From: an uncultured Bacteroidota bacterium
GTDB taxonomy: Bacteria > Bacteroidota > Bacteroidia > Flavobacteriales > Flavobacteriaceae
Assembly (NCBI GenBank): GCA_902536935.1
Contig: CACAZM010000002.1
Location: 62,001-126,000 of the forward strand
DNA length: 64,000 nt
Direction of reading: 5' to 3'
Both the position numbers and the translations under genes were made by a program. The first letter of the stretch is position 1; each line of letters begins with the position of its first letter. Shown in pieces: positions 36,800 to 44,523 of this stretch. The notes under the pieces were generated by a model, which saw only the letters and a list, made by a program, of their open reading frames with translations, searched no databases and was not told the DNA's origin.

Positions 36800-37757
36800 C
36801 CATTAGGTTGCATCCACGGATATCACTGGTATCTACCCTTCCCAGAACCTCAAAAGACCCATCTTCATACACTTTTGCCAAGTCATCGGTAGCGATAAAT
36901 GCACAGGAATTTTTGTTGGCAAGGTCAATGATGTTCAAGCAGCCCGTTCCATTCTCTTGTACTCCCATGGGGTTGTTTGGATGGCGAACAAAGACCTTCA
37001 TCCAAGGTGGGCAGTGAAATATACCACCCGTTTTGGCGTAGGCTTGCGATAGAAGTTCTGTCATCCCAAATTCTGATTGAATCTCTTTAACACCAAGATT
37101 ACACTTAAGTTGTGAGTGTAATTCGTCGCGTACTATCTCTTTTCGACGCCCTTTCATACCTCCAGTTTCCATGACAATCGTATGAGACAAGGAAGAGGGG
37201 AATTGCTCTGCAAAATCTAGTAAAGCAAAACTCACACCCAACAAAAAGGTTTTTTTGTGATTGTTCTCACGCTGTTTTAACAACTCATGCAACTTTTGGT
37301 GGTCATCAAGATAAAAACCACTATCTGAGCAATCTGATAGTTCTATTAATTTTCGCATCATAAAGACCAAAGATGAATTGGGTTTTTCTAAATACCCGGG
37401 CAGTAAACCAATGATTGCAAACTGCTTGGGATTTCCGTAAAACAACTCAAAGCAATGGACAAAACTTTGTTCATAGGTTTGAATATCTGCTATGTGATGT
37501 GAACTTGTCGCTCCTCTGGTTCCACTGCTTTCAAAAATATGGGAGCAGTGTGGTGTTCCTGTGAGAACTTTGTGTGTTTTAAAAAAAGAAATCGGTAAAA
37601 ATGGAATTTGAACCAGAGATTCGCAATCACTAGGATTACGATTTGTGAGGTCACAAAACGAACGGTAGATCTTATTGTGTTTAAACTGTTCCTCATAGCA
37701 ATTAATTGCCTGTACGTGAAAGCTAATGGAAGATTCGTAAAAAGATAGCTTGTTCAT
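36792..37757 (-). CDS. LuxE-like acyl-protein synthetase / acyltransferase-type protein
   Basis: A 321-residue adenylate-forming-like protein of the LuxE family. Key stretches are '[17 protein letters not shown]', the nucleotide-loop-like '[14 protein letters not shown]', '[13 protein letters not shown]', '[12 protein letters not shown]' and '[18 protein letters not shown]'. LuxE activates fatty acids with ATP in bioluminescence, but no lux genes are present here and many Bacteroidota carry such single genes. The substrate is unknown. It is transcribed towards tyrS and overlaps it by 8 nt; upstream it is divergent from the response regulator gene. Confidence 0.8.
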   Translation of the reverse strand: MNKLSFYESSISFHVQAINCYEEQFKHNKIYRSFCDLTNRNPSDCESLVQIPFLPISFFKTHKVLTGTPHCSHIFESSGTRGATSSHHIADIQTYEQSFVHCFELFYGNPKQFAIIGLLPGYLEKPNSSLVFMMRKLIELSDCSDSGFYLDDHQKLHELLKQRENNHKKTFLLGVSFALLDFAEQFPSSLSHTIVMETGGMKGRRKEIVRDELHSQLKCNLGVKEIQSEFGMTELLSQAYAKTGGIFHCPPWMKVFVRHPNNPMGVQENGTGCLNIIDLANKNSCAFIATDDLAKVYEDGSFEVLGRVDTSDIRGCNLMVS

Positions 37758-37827
37758 AAATCGATTTCAAAGTTACATTATTAACATTAAGCTAATATTT
37801 GACCACATTATTCAACCATAATTTTTA

Positions 37828-37835
37828 TACATTTG
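37828..37835 (+). promoter_or_regulatory. -7 promoter element of the two-component operon
   Basis: TACATTTG fits TAnnTTTG exactly and lies 14 nt before the ATG at 37850. The only nearby TTG (37799-37801) gives a long 26-bp spacer. The track start at 37799 would lie upstream of this promoter. Confidence 0.5.
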
Positions 37836-37849
37836 AGTTTTGGCAAAAC

Positions 37850-38536
37850 ATGGATAATAAAAGTATTAAGATTTTACTTGTTGATGATGAACCCGATATC
37901 TTAGAGTTCATGAGTTATAACCTTTCAAACGAAGGTTATAAAGTTTTCACAGCAACCGATGGAGTAGAGGCTGTTGAAAAAGCCAAAAGCAAATCTCCTC
38001 ACCTTGTATTGCTCGATGTAATGATGCCTAAAATGGATGGGATTGAAGCGTGTGAGAATCTGCGTAAATTACCCAAGTTGGGTGAAAAGATAATCATTGT
38101 TTTTCTGACGGCAAGAAGTGAAGACTACACACAGGTTGCTGGTCTAGAAGCAGGTGCAGATGATTATATTACTAAACCTATAAAGGTCAAAGTTCTTATC
38201 AGTAAGGTCAAGTCGCTTTTGCGTCGTATGCAGGATGGAGCTGTTAGTGACAGTCTAATCGAAGTGGGGAGTCTTGTAGTGGATCGCGAGGAATACAAAA
38301 TCACCTATAACGGTCATGAAAAAATCCTGCCCAGAAAAGAATTTGAACTCCTTTCTCTTTTGGCGAGTAAGCCAAATAAAGTTTTTAAACGCGAAGTCAT
38401 ACTCGATCGTGTTTGGGGCAATGAGGTCATTGTTGGCGGACGAACAATCGATGTGCATATCCGAAAACTAAGAGAAAAAATTGGTAACCGGCACTTTGTT
38501 ACCGTCAAGGGTGTTGGTTATAAATACGTGATTTAA
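37850..38536 (+). CDS. OmpR/PhoB-family response regulator
   Basis: About 228 residues from ATG 37850 (the track start adds 17 unsupported codons). The receiver domain has 'KILLVDDEPDILEFM' (acidic pocket), the phosphorylated Asp in 'LVLLDVMMPKMDG', Thr in 'VFLTARSED' and Lys in 'DDYITKPIK'. A winged-helix DNA-binding domain follows ('LPRKEFELLSLLASKPNKVF', 'GGRTIDVHIRKLREKIG', 'VKGVGYKY'). It works with the histidine kinase 11 nt downstream. It resembles PhoB; the signal is unknown. Confidence 0.93.
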   Translation: MDNKSIKILLVDDEPDILEFMSYNLSNEGYKVFTATDGVEAVEKAKSKSPHLVLLDVMMPKMDGIEACENLRKLPKLGEKIIIVFLTARSEDYTQVAGLEAGADDYITKPIKVKVLISKVKSLLRRMQDGAVSDSLIEVGSLVVDREEYKITYNGHEKILPRKEFELLSLLASKPNKVFKREVILDRVWGNEVIVGGRTIDVHIRKLREKIGNRHFVTVKGVGYKYVI

Positions 38537-38547
38537 ACAGATACCTT

Positions 38548-39636
38548 GTGCTTAAAAAAAGAAGGAATACACTTGCCATTGTTTATGCTATCGCATGCCT
38601 TTTCATTGTTGTATTCAACGTTTCGTTGATAGTGTATTTTTTATTTGCGCAAAATCCATTTTCAGCTAATATCTTGGTGATGTCAATCGGATTGGGTGTT
38701 TTTTTTTCCCTCACTATGTTCATCTGGCTAAACAGGCAGATTAACCAAATGTTAGATGCCTACCTCAAAAACCTTTACGCAGATTTTGCTGCAGAAAATG
38801 AAGCGCTAAATTTTAATAGTTCACTATTTGATTTGGGTGAGTTGGAGGAGAAAGTCAAAGAGATTGTAGCTAAACGTATTACAGAAATCAAAACGCTTAA
38901 AAGCCAAGATACATTTCGCAAGGAATTTTTAGGAAATGTAGCTCACGAACTCAAAACACCACTGTTTACCGTTCAAGGCTATATATCAACCCTCTTAGAT
39001 GGCGGATTGTCAGATGAAAAAGTCAATAAAAAATACCTTAACAGAGCAAACAAAGGGGTTGATCGACTTCTTTACATCGTCAAAGATCTCGATTTGCTCA
39101 CACAGCTAGAAACAGAAACGACTGCACTTGTGATGTCAGATTTTGATATTGTGGAGCACGTCCGAAATGTATTTGAATTGCTGGAAATTCGAGCATCGAA
39201 ATCCAATATATCGCTTGAGTTTGATAAAGATTATCTTTTCCCAATCGATGTAAATGCAGATCAAGAAAGAATCCAACAAGTCTTTACAAACTTGATTGTG
39301 AATTCTATAAAGTACGGAAAGAAAAAGGGTACAACCGAAATCCGATTCGAAGATATCGATGAGGATAAAATCAAAGTTCATATTGCTGACAACGGATTGG
39401 GAATCTCTGAAGAACACCTTCCACGCTTATTTGAACGCTTTTATCGTGTTGATAAAAGCGGTAGCCGTAAAGAAGGGGGGACTGGCCTAGGGCTCTCAAT
39501 TGTTAAGCACATTGTCGAAGCCCATCAACAGGAATTGCTGGTGGAAAGTCGAGTTGATATTGGTTCTCAATTTTCTTTTACTTTACATAAGGCTAACAAA
39601 AATGCCGATAGAATAGCCGAAATCGATGGGAAGTAA
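38548..39636 (+). CDS. Sensor histidine kinase, PhoR-like
   Basis: A 362-residue kinase with GTG start. Two membrane helices near the N-terminus ('IVYAIACLFIVVFNVSLIVY', 'MSIGLGVFFSLTMFIWLN') are separated by a very short loop, so there is no sizeable periplasmic sensor domain. The HisKA motif is 'LGNVAHELKTPLFTVQGY', the N box is 'TNLIVNSIKYG', G boxes 'DNGLGISEEHLPRLFERFYR' and 'GGTGLGLSIVKHIVEAH'. It phosphorylates the upstream regulator. The last 11 nt overlap trmB. Confidence 0.93.
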   Translation: MLKKRRNTLAIVYAIACLFIVVFNVSLIVYFLFAQNPFSANILVMSIGLGVFFSLTMFIWLNRQINQMLDAYLKNLYADFAAENEALNFNSSLFDLGELEEKVKEIVAKRITEIKTLKSQDTFRKEFLGNVAHELKTPLFTVQGYISTLLDGGLSDEKVNKKYLNRANKGVDRLLYIVKDLDLLTQLETETTALVMSDFDIVEHVRNVFELLEIRASKSNISLEFDKDYLFPIDVNADQERIQQVFTNLIVNSIKYGKKKGTTEIRFEDIDEDKIKVHIADNGLGISEEHLPRLFERFYRVDKSGSRKEGGTGLGLSIVKHIVEAHQQELLVESRVDIGSQFSFTLHKANKNADRIAEIDGK

Positions 39637-40309
39637 AAACAAACTGAAACGCTTTCAAGAGAATGAGACCTTACCCAATGTGATTCAACCCACTAGGGAG
39701 TCGCTTATCAAGGGATCATTTGCCCATACAGGGCATTGGAAACAATATTTTGGAAATGACAATTCAATCATTGTTGAGTTGGGTTGTGGGAAGGGTGAAT
39801 ATACTGTGGAACTAGCTCGACAAAATCCAGATTGTAACTACATCGGAATTGATATTAAAGGAGCTCGACTTTGGAGAGGAGCAAAAACAGCACATAAAGA
39901 ACAGCTCTATAATGTGGCATTTATCCGAACACAAATTGAGCTTATCGAGCAGGTTTTTGCCCATGATGAGGTATCTGAAATTTGGTTGACGTTTCCTGAC
40001 CCACAGCTGAAATTCAAACGGACAAAGCATAGGTTGACAAACCCCGATTTTTTATTGAAATACCAACGAATTCTTTACTCCAAAGGGATTGTACATCTCA
40101 AATCCGATAGCGCTTTCTTACATGGATATACTCTCGGGGTTTTGGACGGTATGGGCATCCGACCACAAATGGCACATCACGACGTCTACAATTATGTACA
40201 TGCCCCAGCGGAGGTGGTTTCCATTCAAACCTTTTATGAGCAGCAGTATTTGGCACAGCAAATCCCAATAACTTACTTAAAATTTAGTTATGAAAAATAC
40301 CTCAGATAA
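39626..40309 (+). CDS. trmB: tRNA (guanine-N7-)-methyltransferase
   Basis: A 227-residue SAM-dependent methyltransferase that makes m7G46 in tRNA. The SAM site is 'IIVELGCGKGEYTVELA' with 'YIGIDIKGARLWRGAKTA'. The conserved 'EIWLTFPDPQLKFKRTKHRL' is the TrmB signature. It overlaps the kinase gene by 11 nt and the alkyltransferase-like gene by 20 nt, so the four genes appear to be one transcription unit. Confidence 0.95.
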   Translation: MGSKNKLKRFQENETLPNVIQPTRESLIKGSFAHTGHWKQYFGNDNSIIVELGCGKGEYTVELARQNPDCNYIGIDIKGARLWRGAKTAHKEQLYNVAFIRTQIELIEQVFAHDEVSEIWLTFPDPQLKFKRTKHRLTNPDFLLKYQRILYSKGIVHLKSDSAFLHGYTLGVLDGMGIRPQMAHHDVYNYVHAPAEVVSIQTFYEQQYLAQQIPITYLKFSYEKYLR

Positions 40310-40628
40310 AACAGATTTTTTTGATCGTGTATACGATGTTGTTCGTCAAATTCCAGAAGGGAGGGTTACTAGCTATGGCGCAATCGCATGCCATTTGGGC
40401 ATGCGCCGATCGGCGCGTATGGTTGGTTGGGCAATGAATGCAGCCCATTCAAAACCCGATGTACCAGCACATCGTGTGTTGAATCGCAATGGCTTACTTA
40501 CTGGAAAACATCATTTTGGAGGGCCGAGAGTGATGCAGCAGTTGTTGGAGAATGAGGGGCATAAAATCGAAGACGATCAAATTACCCATTTTAAGCAAAT
40601 CTTTTGGGATCCGGCAAACCCTATGTAA
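40290..40628 (+). CDS. Alkyltransferase-like (ATL) protein lacking the acceptor cysteine
   Basis: A 112-residue protein with the DNA-binding domain of O6-alkylguanine-DNA alkyltransferases: 'DVVRQIPEGRVTSYGAIACH', the arginine-finger helix 'RRSARMVGWAM', and the active-site strand. The usual PCHRV motif reads 'PAHRV' here, so the acceptor Cys is replaced by Ala and no alkyl transfer is possible. ATL proteins of this kind recognise O6-alkylguanine and flag it for nucleotide excision repair. The gene starts 20 nt inside the end of trmB. Confidence 0.9.
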   Translation: MKNTSDKTDFFDRVYDVVRQIPEGRVTSYGAIACHLGMRRSARMVGWAMNAAHSKPDVPAHRVLNRNGLLTGKHHFGGPRVMQQLLENEGHKIEDDQITHFKQIFWDPANPM

Positions 40629-41809
40629 GTTGCTGTCTTTGTGCTATATTTGCAATTTTAAATCATTTTAAAAAAGAAATCCTGAAAAAGCCCGTAGTCG
40701 AATCTCTGGTCAAAGCCATCACACTCCCTGGGTCTTCCCAAACCATAGGGGATGCTAACGCGTTGACTAATGTGCAACTCATCGGAAAAGAGATTGTTAT
40801 CGACTTGGCTCTAGCAAGCCCTAGCTTACAGTCACGCAAAAAAATTGAGTCCCATGTCGGATCAGTATTACATGACAAAATTAGAGAGGATTATACCTTT
40901 CAAGTCCATGTGACCCATCAAAAATCTCCTACTGCGGTACAACCCAATATAATCAAAGGCAAAGCTTTAAAAGGCGTCCAAAATATCCTTGCGATTGCGT
41001 CTGGAAAAGGTGGGGTAGGGAAATCTACATTGACAGCTAATTTGGCAGTCACCCTTTCAAATATGGGTTTTAAAGTTGGTGTATTGGATGCAGATATTTA
41101 CGGACCATCGATGCCAATTATGTTTGATGTGGCTTTCGAACGCCCTTTATCTGTTCAGGTTGATGGTAAATCAAAGATGAAACCTGTGAGCAACTATGGC
41201 GTTCAAATCTTATCGATCGGATTTTTCACAAAGCCAGATCAAGCTGTGATATGGCGTGGACCGATGGCATCAAAAGCACTCAGCCAAATGATTTTCGACG
41301 CGCATTGGGGTGAGCTTGATTTTTTATTAATTGACTTACCGCCTGGAACAGGTGATATTCACCTGAGTATTTTACAAGCTCTTCCAGTGACTGGAGCTGT
41401 GGTGGTGAGCACACCACAAGCGGTAGCCCTTGCCGATGCCAAAAAAGGGGTTGCCATGTTCCAGCAAGATTCGATTCAGGTTCCTGTTTTGGGGATTGTA
41501 GAGAATATGTCCTACTTTACCCCAGAGGAATTACCAGAGAATAAATATTACATTTTTGGAAGAGATGGCGCCAAATATCTAGCAGAAGAGGTCGGGGTGC
41601 CTTTTTTAGGTGATTTACCACTTGTGCAAAGTCTTCGTGAAGCTGGAGACATAGGAAGACCAGCTGTGTTGCAAGGCAGTACAGCTGAAGACGCATTTAC
41701 AAGCATCACACAATCACTAATTACAGAATTGGTACAACGAAACAAAGAATTACCCCCAACCGAAATTGTGAAGATCACCACTATGGCTGGATGTTCAGCA
41801 GTTTCCTAA
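40604..41809 (+). CDS. Mrp/ApbC-type P-loop ATPase, iron-sulfur carrier
   Basis: A MIP18-like N-terminal domain precedes a ParA-type ATPase. The deviant Walker A is 'IASGKGGVGKSTLTANLAV', followed by 'VGVLDADIYGPSMPIMF', Walker B-like 'LDFLLIDLPPGTGDIHLS' and 'VENMSYFTPEELPENKYYIF'. These proteins carry or deliver Fe-S clusters. The start is uncertain. The track uses TTG 40604, but a TATATTTG promoter box (40645-40652) lies inside that extension, and the next possible codons are ATT 40655 or CTG 40682, which would give about 375-384 residues. The final CxxC of some relatives is absent ('MAGCSAVS'). It is 4 nt ahead of the NifU-like gene. Confidence 0.9.
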   Translation: MGSGKPYVSCCLCAIFAILNHFKKEILKKPVVESLVKAITLPGSSQTIGDANALTNVQLIGKEIVIDLALASPSLQSRKKIESHVGSVLHDKIREDYTFQVHVTHQKSPTAVQPNIIKGKALKGVQNILAIASGKGGVGKSTLTANLAVTLSNMGFKVGVLDADIYGPSMPIMFDVAFERPLSVQVDGKSKMKPVSNYGVQILSIGFFTKPDQAVIWRGPMASKALSQMIFDAHWGELDFLLIDLPPGTGDIHLSILQALPVTGAVVVSTPQAVALADAKKGVAMFQQDSIQVPVLGIVENMSYFTPEELPENKYYIFGRDGAKYLAEEVGVPFLGDLPLVQSLREAGDIGRPAVLQGSTAEDAFTSITQSLITELVQRNKELPPTEIVKITTMAGCSAVS

Positions 41810-41813
41810 TAAA

Positions 41814-42050
41814 ATGAATATGGTAGAAGTCAAAGAACAAGTAGAACAAGCCCTAGATGAAATACGCCCCTTTCTGATAAACGATGGCGGAAACATTTCC
41901 TTAGTCGCTATTCAGGGAGATACGGTCATTGTAGAACTTGAAGGGAACTGCATTTCCTGTTCAGTTAATCAAATGACCCTGCAACTAGGAGTAGAGACTA
42001 CCATAAAAAAGCACGCTCCGCAAATCAAAAAGGTAGTCAAGGTCAACTAA
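41814..42050 (+). CDS. NifU C-terminal domain protein (Fe-S scaffold type)
   Basis: A 78-residue protein consisting only of the NifU C-terminal domain: 'ALDEIRPFLINDGGNISLVA' and the cluster-binding 'GNCISCSVNQMTL' (CxxC). It can hold or transfer a [4Fe-4S] cluster. It follows the Mrp-type ATPase by 4 nt, so the two form a small Fe-S assembly operon. Confidence 0.92.
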   Translation: MNMVEVKEQVEQALDEIRPFLINDGGNISLVAIQGDTVIVELEGNCISCSVNQMTLQLGVETTIKKHAPQIKKVVKVN

Positions 42051-42153
42051 TTTTTTGATAATTGGTTTTTTTAAAAGCTTTTTTCATTTTTTAATGTCCA
42101 CATTCAACCAAAAAAAACCAGTTGGGACTACTATTTTATTTTAGTACAAATAA

Positions 42154-42894
42154 CTATATTGTATACACATAGACAACCCCAGCAATAAGACCTCCGACAA
42201 TTGGCGCCATAGCTGGAATCCAAGCATACGACCAATCTGGTTTTGCTTTTTTACCTCTTAGCAAGGTGTATATGATTCTAGGGCCTAGATCCCGAGCGGG
42301 ATTAATCGCATATCCTGTTGTTCCACCTAACGACATTCCCAGCCCCCAAACCAATATACCGACAGGGAGTGACTCCATAGACCCTATTCCATATTGTAAG
42401 GTTTCGATGCCTTCAATTTTTATAGTTGGCTTGGCAATAAAAAAAATCAAAAACACTAGAAAAAAACTAGCAACAAATTCACTAAAAAAGTTGTTTTTAA
42501 AGTTTCTGATTGCGGGAGTTGTTGAGAAACATTTTTTTATGGTTATTTCATTTTCTGTTGCTTTGATGTGATCGATGTAGAAAATATAAACTATAACGGA
42601 TGCAAAAATAGATCCAAGAATTTGAGTAATTATATATACGGGTACTAGAGACCAAGCAAATTTATTTGATATCGCCATACCAAGAGTTACAGCAGGGTTG
42701 AGGTGAGCACCGCTAAACTGACCAGCTACAATTACGCCAAAAAAAACTGCAAATCCCCACGCCGAAGTCAGTAGCATCCATTTGCTTCCCTCATTATTTG
42801 CATAAGTATTTTTAAGGTTGAGATTGGCAACAACACCCAATCCCAGCGACATCATAGTTAATGTACCAATAAACTCTGCAATAATTGAATTCAT
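42154..42894 (-). CDS. MIP family channel, aquaglyceroporin type
   Basis: A 246-residue channel with six membrane helices. The two pore half-helices carry 'AHLNPAVTLGMA' and 'GYAINPARDLGPRI'. The Asp after the second NPA (NPARD) is typical of glycerol facilitators rather than strict water channels. It probably passes glycerol and similar small polyols across the inner membrane. It is divergent from the MFS sugar permease, with only 75 nt between them; no glycerol kinase is nearby. Confidence 0.9.
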   Translation of the reverse strand: MNSIIAEFIGTLTMMSLGLGVVANLNLKNTYANNEGSKWMLLTSAWGFAVFFGVIVAGQFSGAHLNPAVTLGMAISNKFAWSLVPVYIITQILGSIFASVIVYIFYIDHIKATENEITIKKCFSTTPAIRNFKNNFFSEFVASFFLVFLIFFIAKPTIKIEGIETLQYGIGSMESLPVGILVWGLGMSLGGTTGYAINPARDLGPRIIYTLLRGKKAKPDWSYAWIPAMAPIVGGLIAGVVYVYTI

Positions 42895-42969
42895 TAATAA
42901 TTCAAAATTAGCTTAAATAATAGAATTGATTGTTACTTTAATATTATTTATCTTAACAAAAAAGAACAA

Positions 42970-44268
42970 ATGAAAACCAACGAAAATAATAAAACTGCGA
43001 TTGCCATTATCGCTGGACTTTTTTTTATTTTTGGATTTATCACTTGGGTCAACGGGGCTTTGATTCCATTTATGAAGACCATTAATGAGCTAACAGAGGC
43101 ACAGTCCTATCTTGTTGCTTCCGCGTCCTATATATCATTTGTAGTTATGGCACTTCCTGCCTCATACCTACTTCATAAAGTGGGTTTTAAAATGGGCATG
43201 TCTATCGGGCTCTTTATTATGGCTATCGGTGCACTTGTATTTATTCCAGCTGCTGAAGCCCGTACCTACTGGATGTTCTTGACGGGGATTTTTATACAAG
43301 GTACGGGAATGACCATATTGCAAACCGCTGCTAATCCATACATCACCATACTTGGCCCCATAGAAAGTGGTGCCCAACGCATTGCTATTATGGGGATTGC
43401 AAATAAGGTTGCGGGTGCTTTGGGATCACTTATTTTTGGAGCGATTCTTCTCAAAGGGATTGATAAAGTCAAGGCCCAACTCGACAGAGTTTCTGTTAGC
43501 GAAAAAGCAACACTTTTAGATCAAATGGCCGACAGTGTTTTCACACCTTATGTGATTATGGCTATTGTTTTATTTGTGCTTGGTCTTTTGATGCGGAAAG
43601 CACCTTTACCCAATGTAGAGGCAGCCATAGATACAAATACACAGTCAGATGAGGTATCTGAAAAAACAATATTTCAATACCCACACTTATGGGTTGGGAT
43701 ACTGACCTTATTTGTGTATGTTGGTGCTGAAGTTATTGCTGGAGATTCTATCATAGCTTACGGAATTGCTCTTGGAATTTCGGCCTCAACGGCTAAGTTT
43801 TTTACCACGTTCACACTCATGGCTATGGTAGCATCTTATGCCCTTGGTGTAGTTTTGATCCCAAAGTATATCAGCCAACAAAAAGCATTACAAATCAGTG
43901 CTCTCTTGGGTATCGTTTTTAGTGTCTTGATCTTAATTACAGATGGCTTTACATCTGTTTTGTTTGTTGCTGCTTTAGGAATTGCCAATGCTTTAGTTTG
44001 GCCTGCAGTCTGGCCACTTACTCTTGAGGGTCTTGGTAAACACACCAAAACGGCATCTGCTTTATTGATCATGGCAATCGCTGGAGGAGCAATTATTCCA
44101 CCACTTTACGGACGATTGGTAGACCTAGGCAAGGAAACACTAGTGCAGTCAGGACTTTCATCAACTGATGCCTTGGCCACCTCTGCACAAGAGAGCTATT
44201 ATATTCTGATTCCGTGCTATCTAATCATTTTTGGTTTTGCGATTTTTGCAAAACAATTACGAAACTAA
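42970..44268 (+). CDS. MFS sugar permease, FucP/GluP family
   Basis: A 432-residue transporter with twelve predicted helices. 'FFIFGFITWVNGALIPFMK' and 'ASYISFVVMALPASYLLHKV' begin the protein, and 'GAQRIAIMGIANKVAGALGS' is typical of the glucose/galactose and fucose proton symporters. It would import monosaccharides across the inner membrane. Galactose released by the downstream polysaccharide locus and galE is a plausible substrate, but glucose or fucose are equally possible from sequence. It is followed 15 nt later by the DUF4212 gene. Confidence 0.88.
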   Translation: MKTNENNKTAIAIIAGLFFIFGFITWVNGALIPFMKTINELTEAQSYLVASASYISFVVMALPASYLLHKVGFKMGMSIGLFIMAIGALVFIPAAEARTYWMFLTGIFIQGTGMTILQTAANPYITILGPIESGAQRIAIMGIANKVAGALGSLIFGAILLKGIDKVKAQLDRVSVSEKATLLDQMADSVFTPYVIMAIVLFVLGLLMRKAPLPNVEAAIDTNTQSDEVSEKTIFQYPHLWVGILTLFVYVGAEVIAGDSIIAYGIALGISASTAKFFTTFTLMAMVASYALGVVLIPKYISQQKALQISALLGIVFSVLILITDGFTSVLFVAALGIANALVWPAVWPLTLEGLGKHTKTASALLIMAIAGGAIIPPLYGRLVDLGKETLVQSGLSSTDALATSAQESYYILIPCYLIIFGFAIFAKQLRN

Positions 44269-44283
44269 TTCATCATTTCAATT

Positions 44284-44520
44284 ATGAAAAACACCTATTG
44301 GAAGAAAAACATTCGCTACATCACGATTTTGCTAAGTCTATGGTTTATCGTCTCCTTTGGCTGCGGGATATTATTTGTAGAGCAGTTAAACACGATTCAA
44401 ATTGGGGGATTTAAACTCGGCTTTTGGTTTGCCCAGCAAGGGTCTATTTTTGGCTTTGTTGCCATTATTTTCACATACATCTACCTTATGAACAAACTCG
44501 ATCAAACCCAAAACAAATAA
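44284..44520 (+). CDS. DUF4212 small subunit of a sodium/solute symporter
   Basis: A 78-residue membrane protein with two helices ('ITILLSLWFIVSFGCGILFV', 'GFWFAQQGSIFGFVAIIFTY') joined by 'EQLNTIQIGGFKLG', ending 'IYLMNKLDQTQNK'. This is the DUF4212 pattern, a small partner always found beside acetate-type SSS transporters. It lies 3 nt before that transporter gene. Confidence 0.93.
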   Translation: MKNTYWKKNIRYITILLSLWFIVSFGCGILFVEQLNTIQIGGFKLGFWFAQQGSIFGFVAIIFTYIYLMNKLDQTQNK

Positions 44521-44523
44521 GCG

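Noticed and set aside
42062-42125. Possible long hairpin (ttggttttttt ... aaaaaaaccag) after the NifU-like gene
   Set aside because: The loop is over 40 nt and the stem is almost only A-T pairs, so it was not called a terminator.
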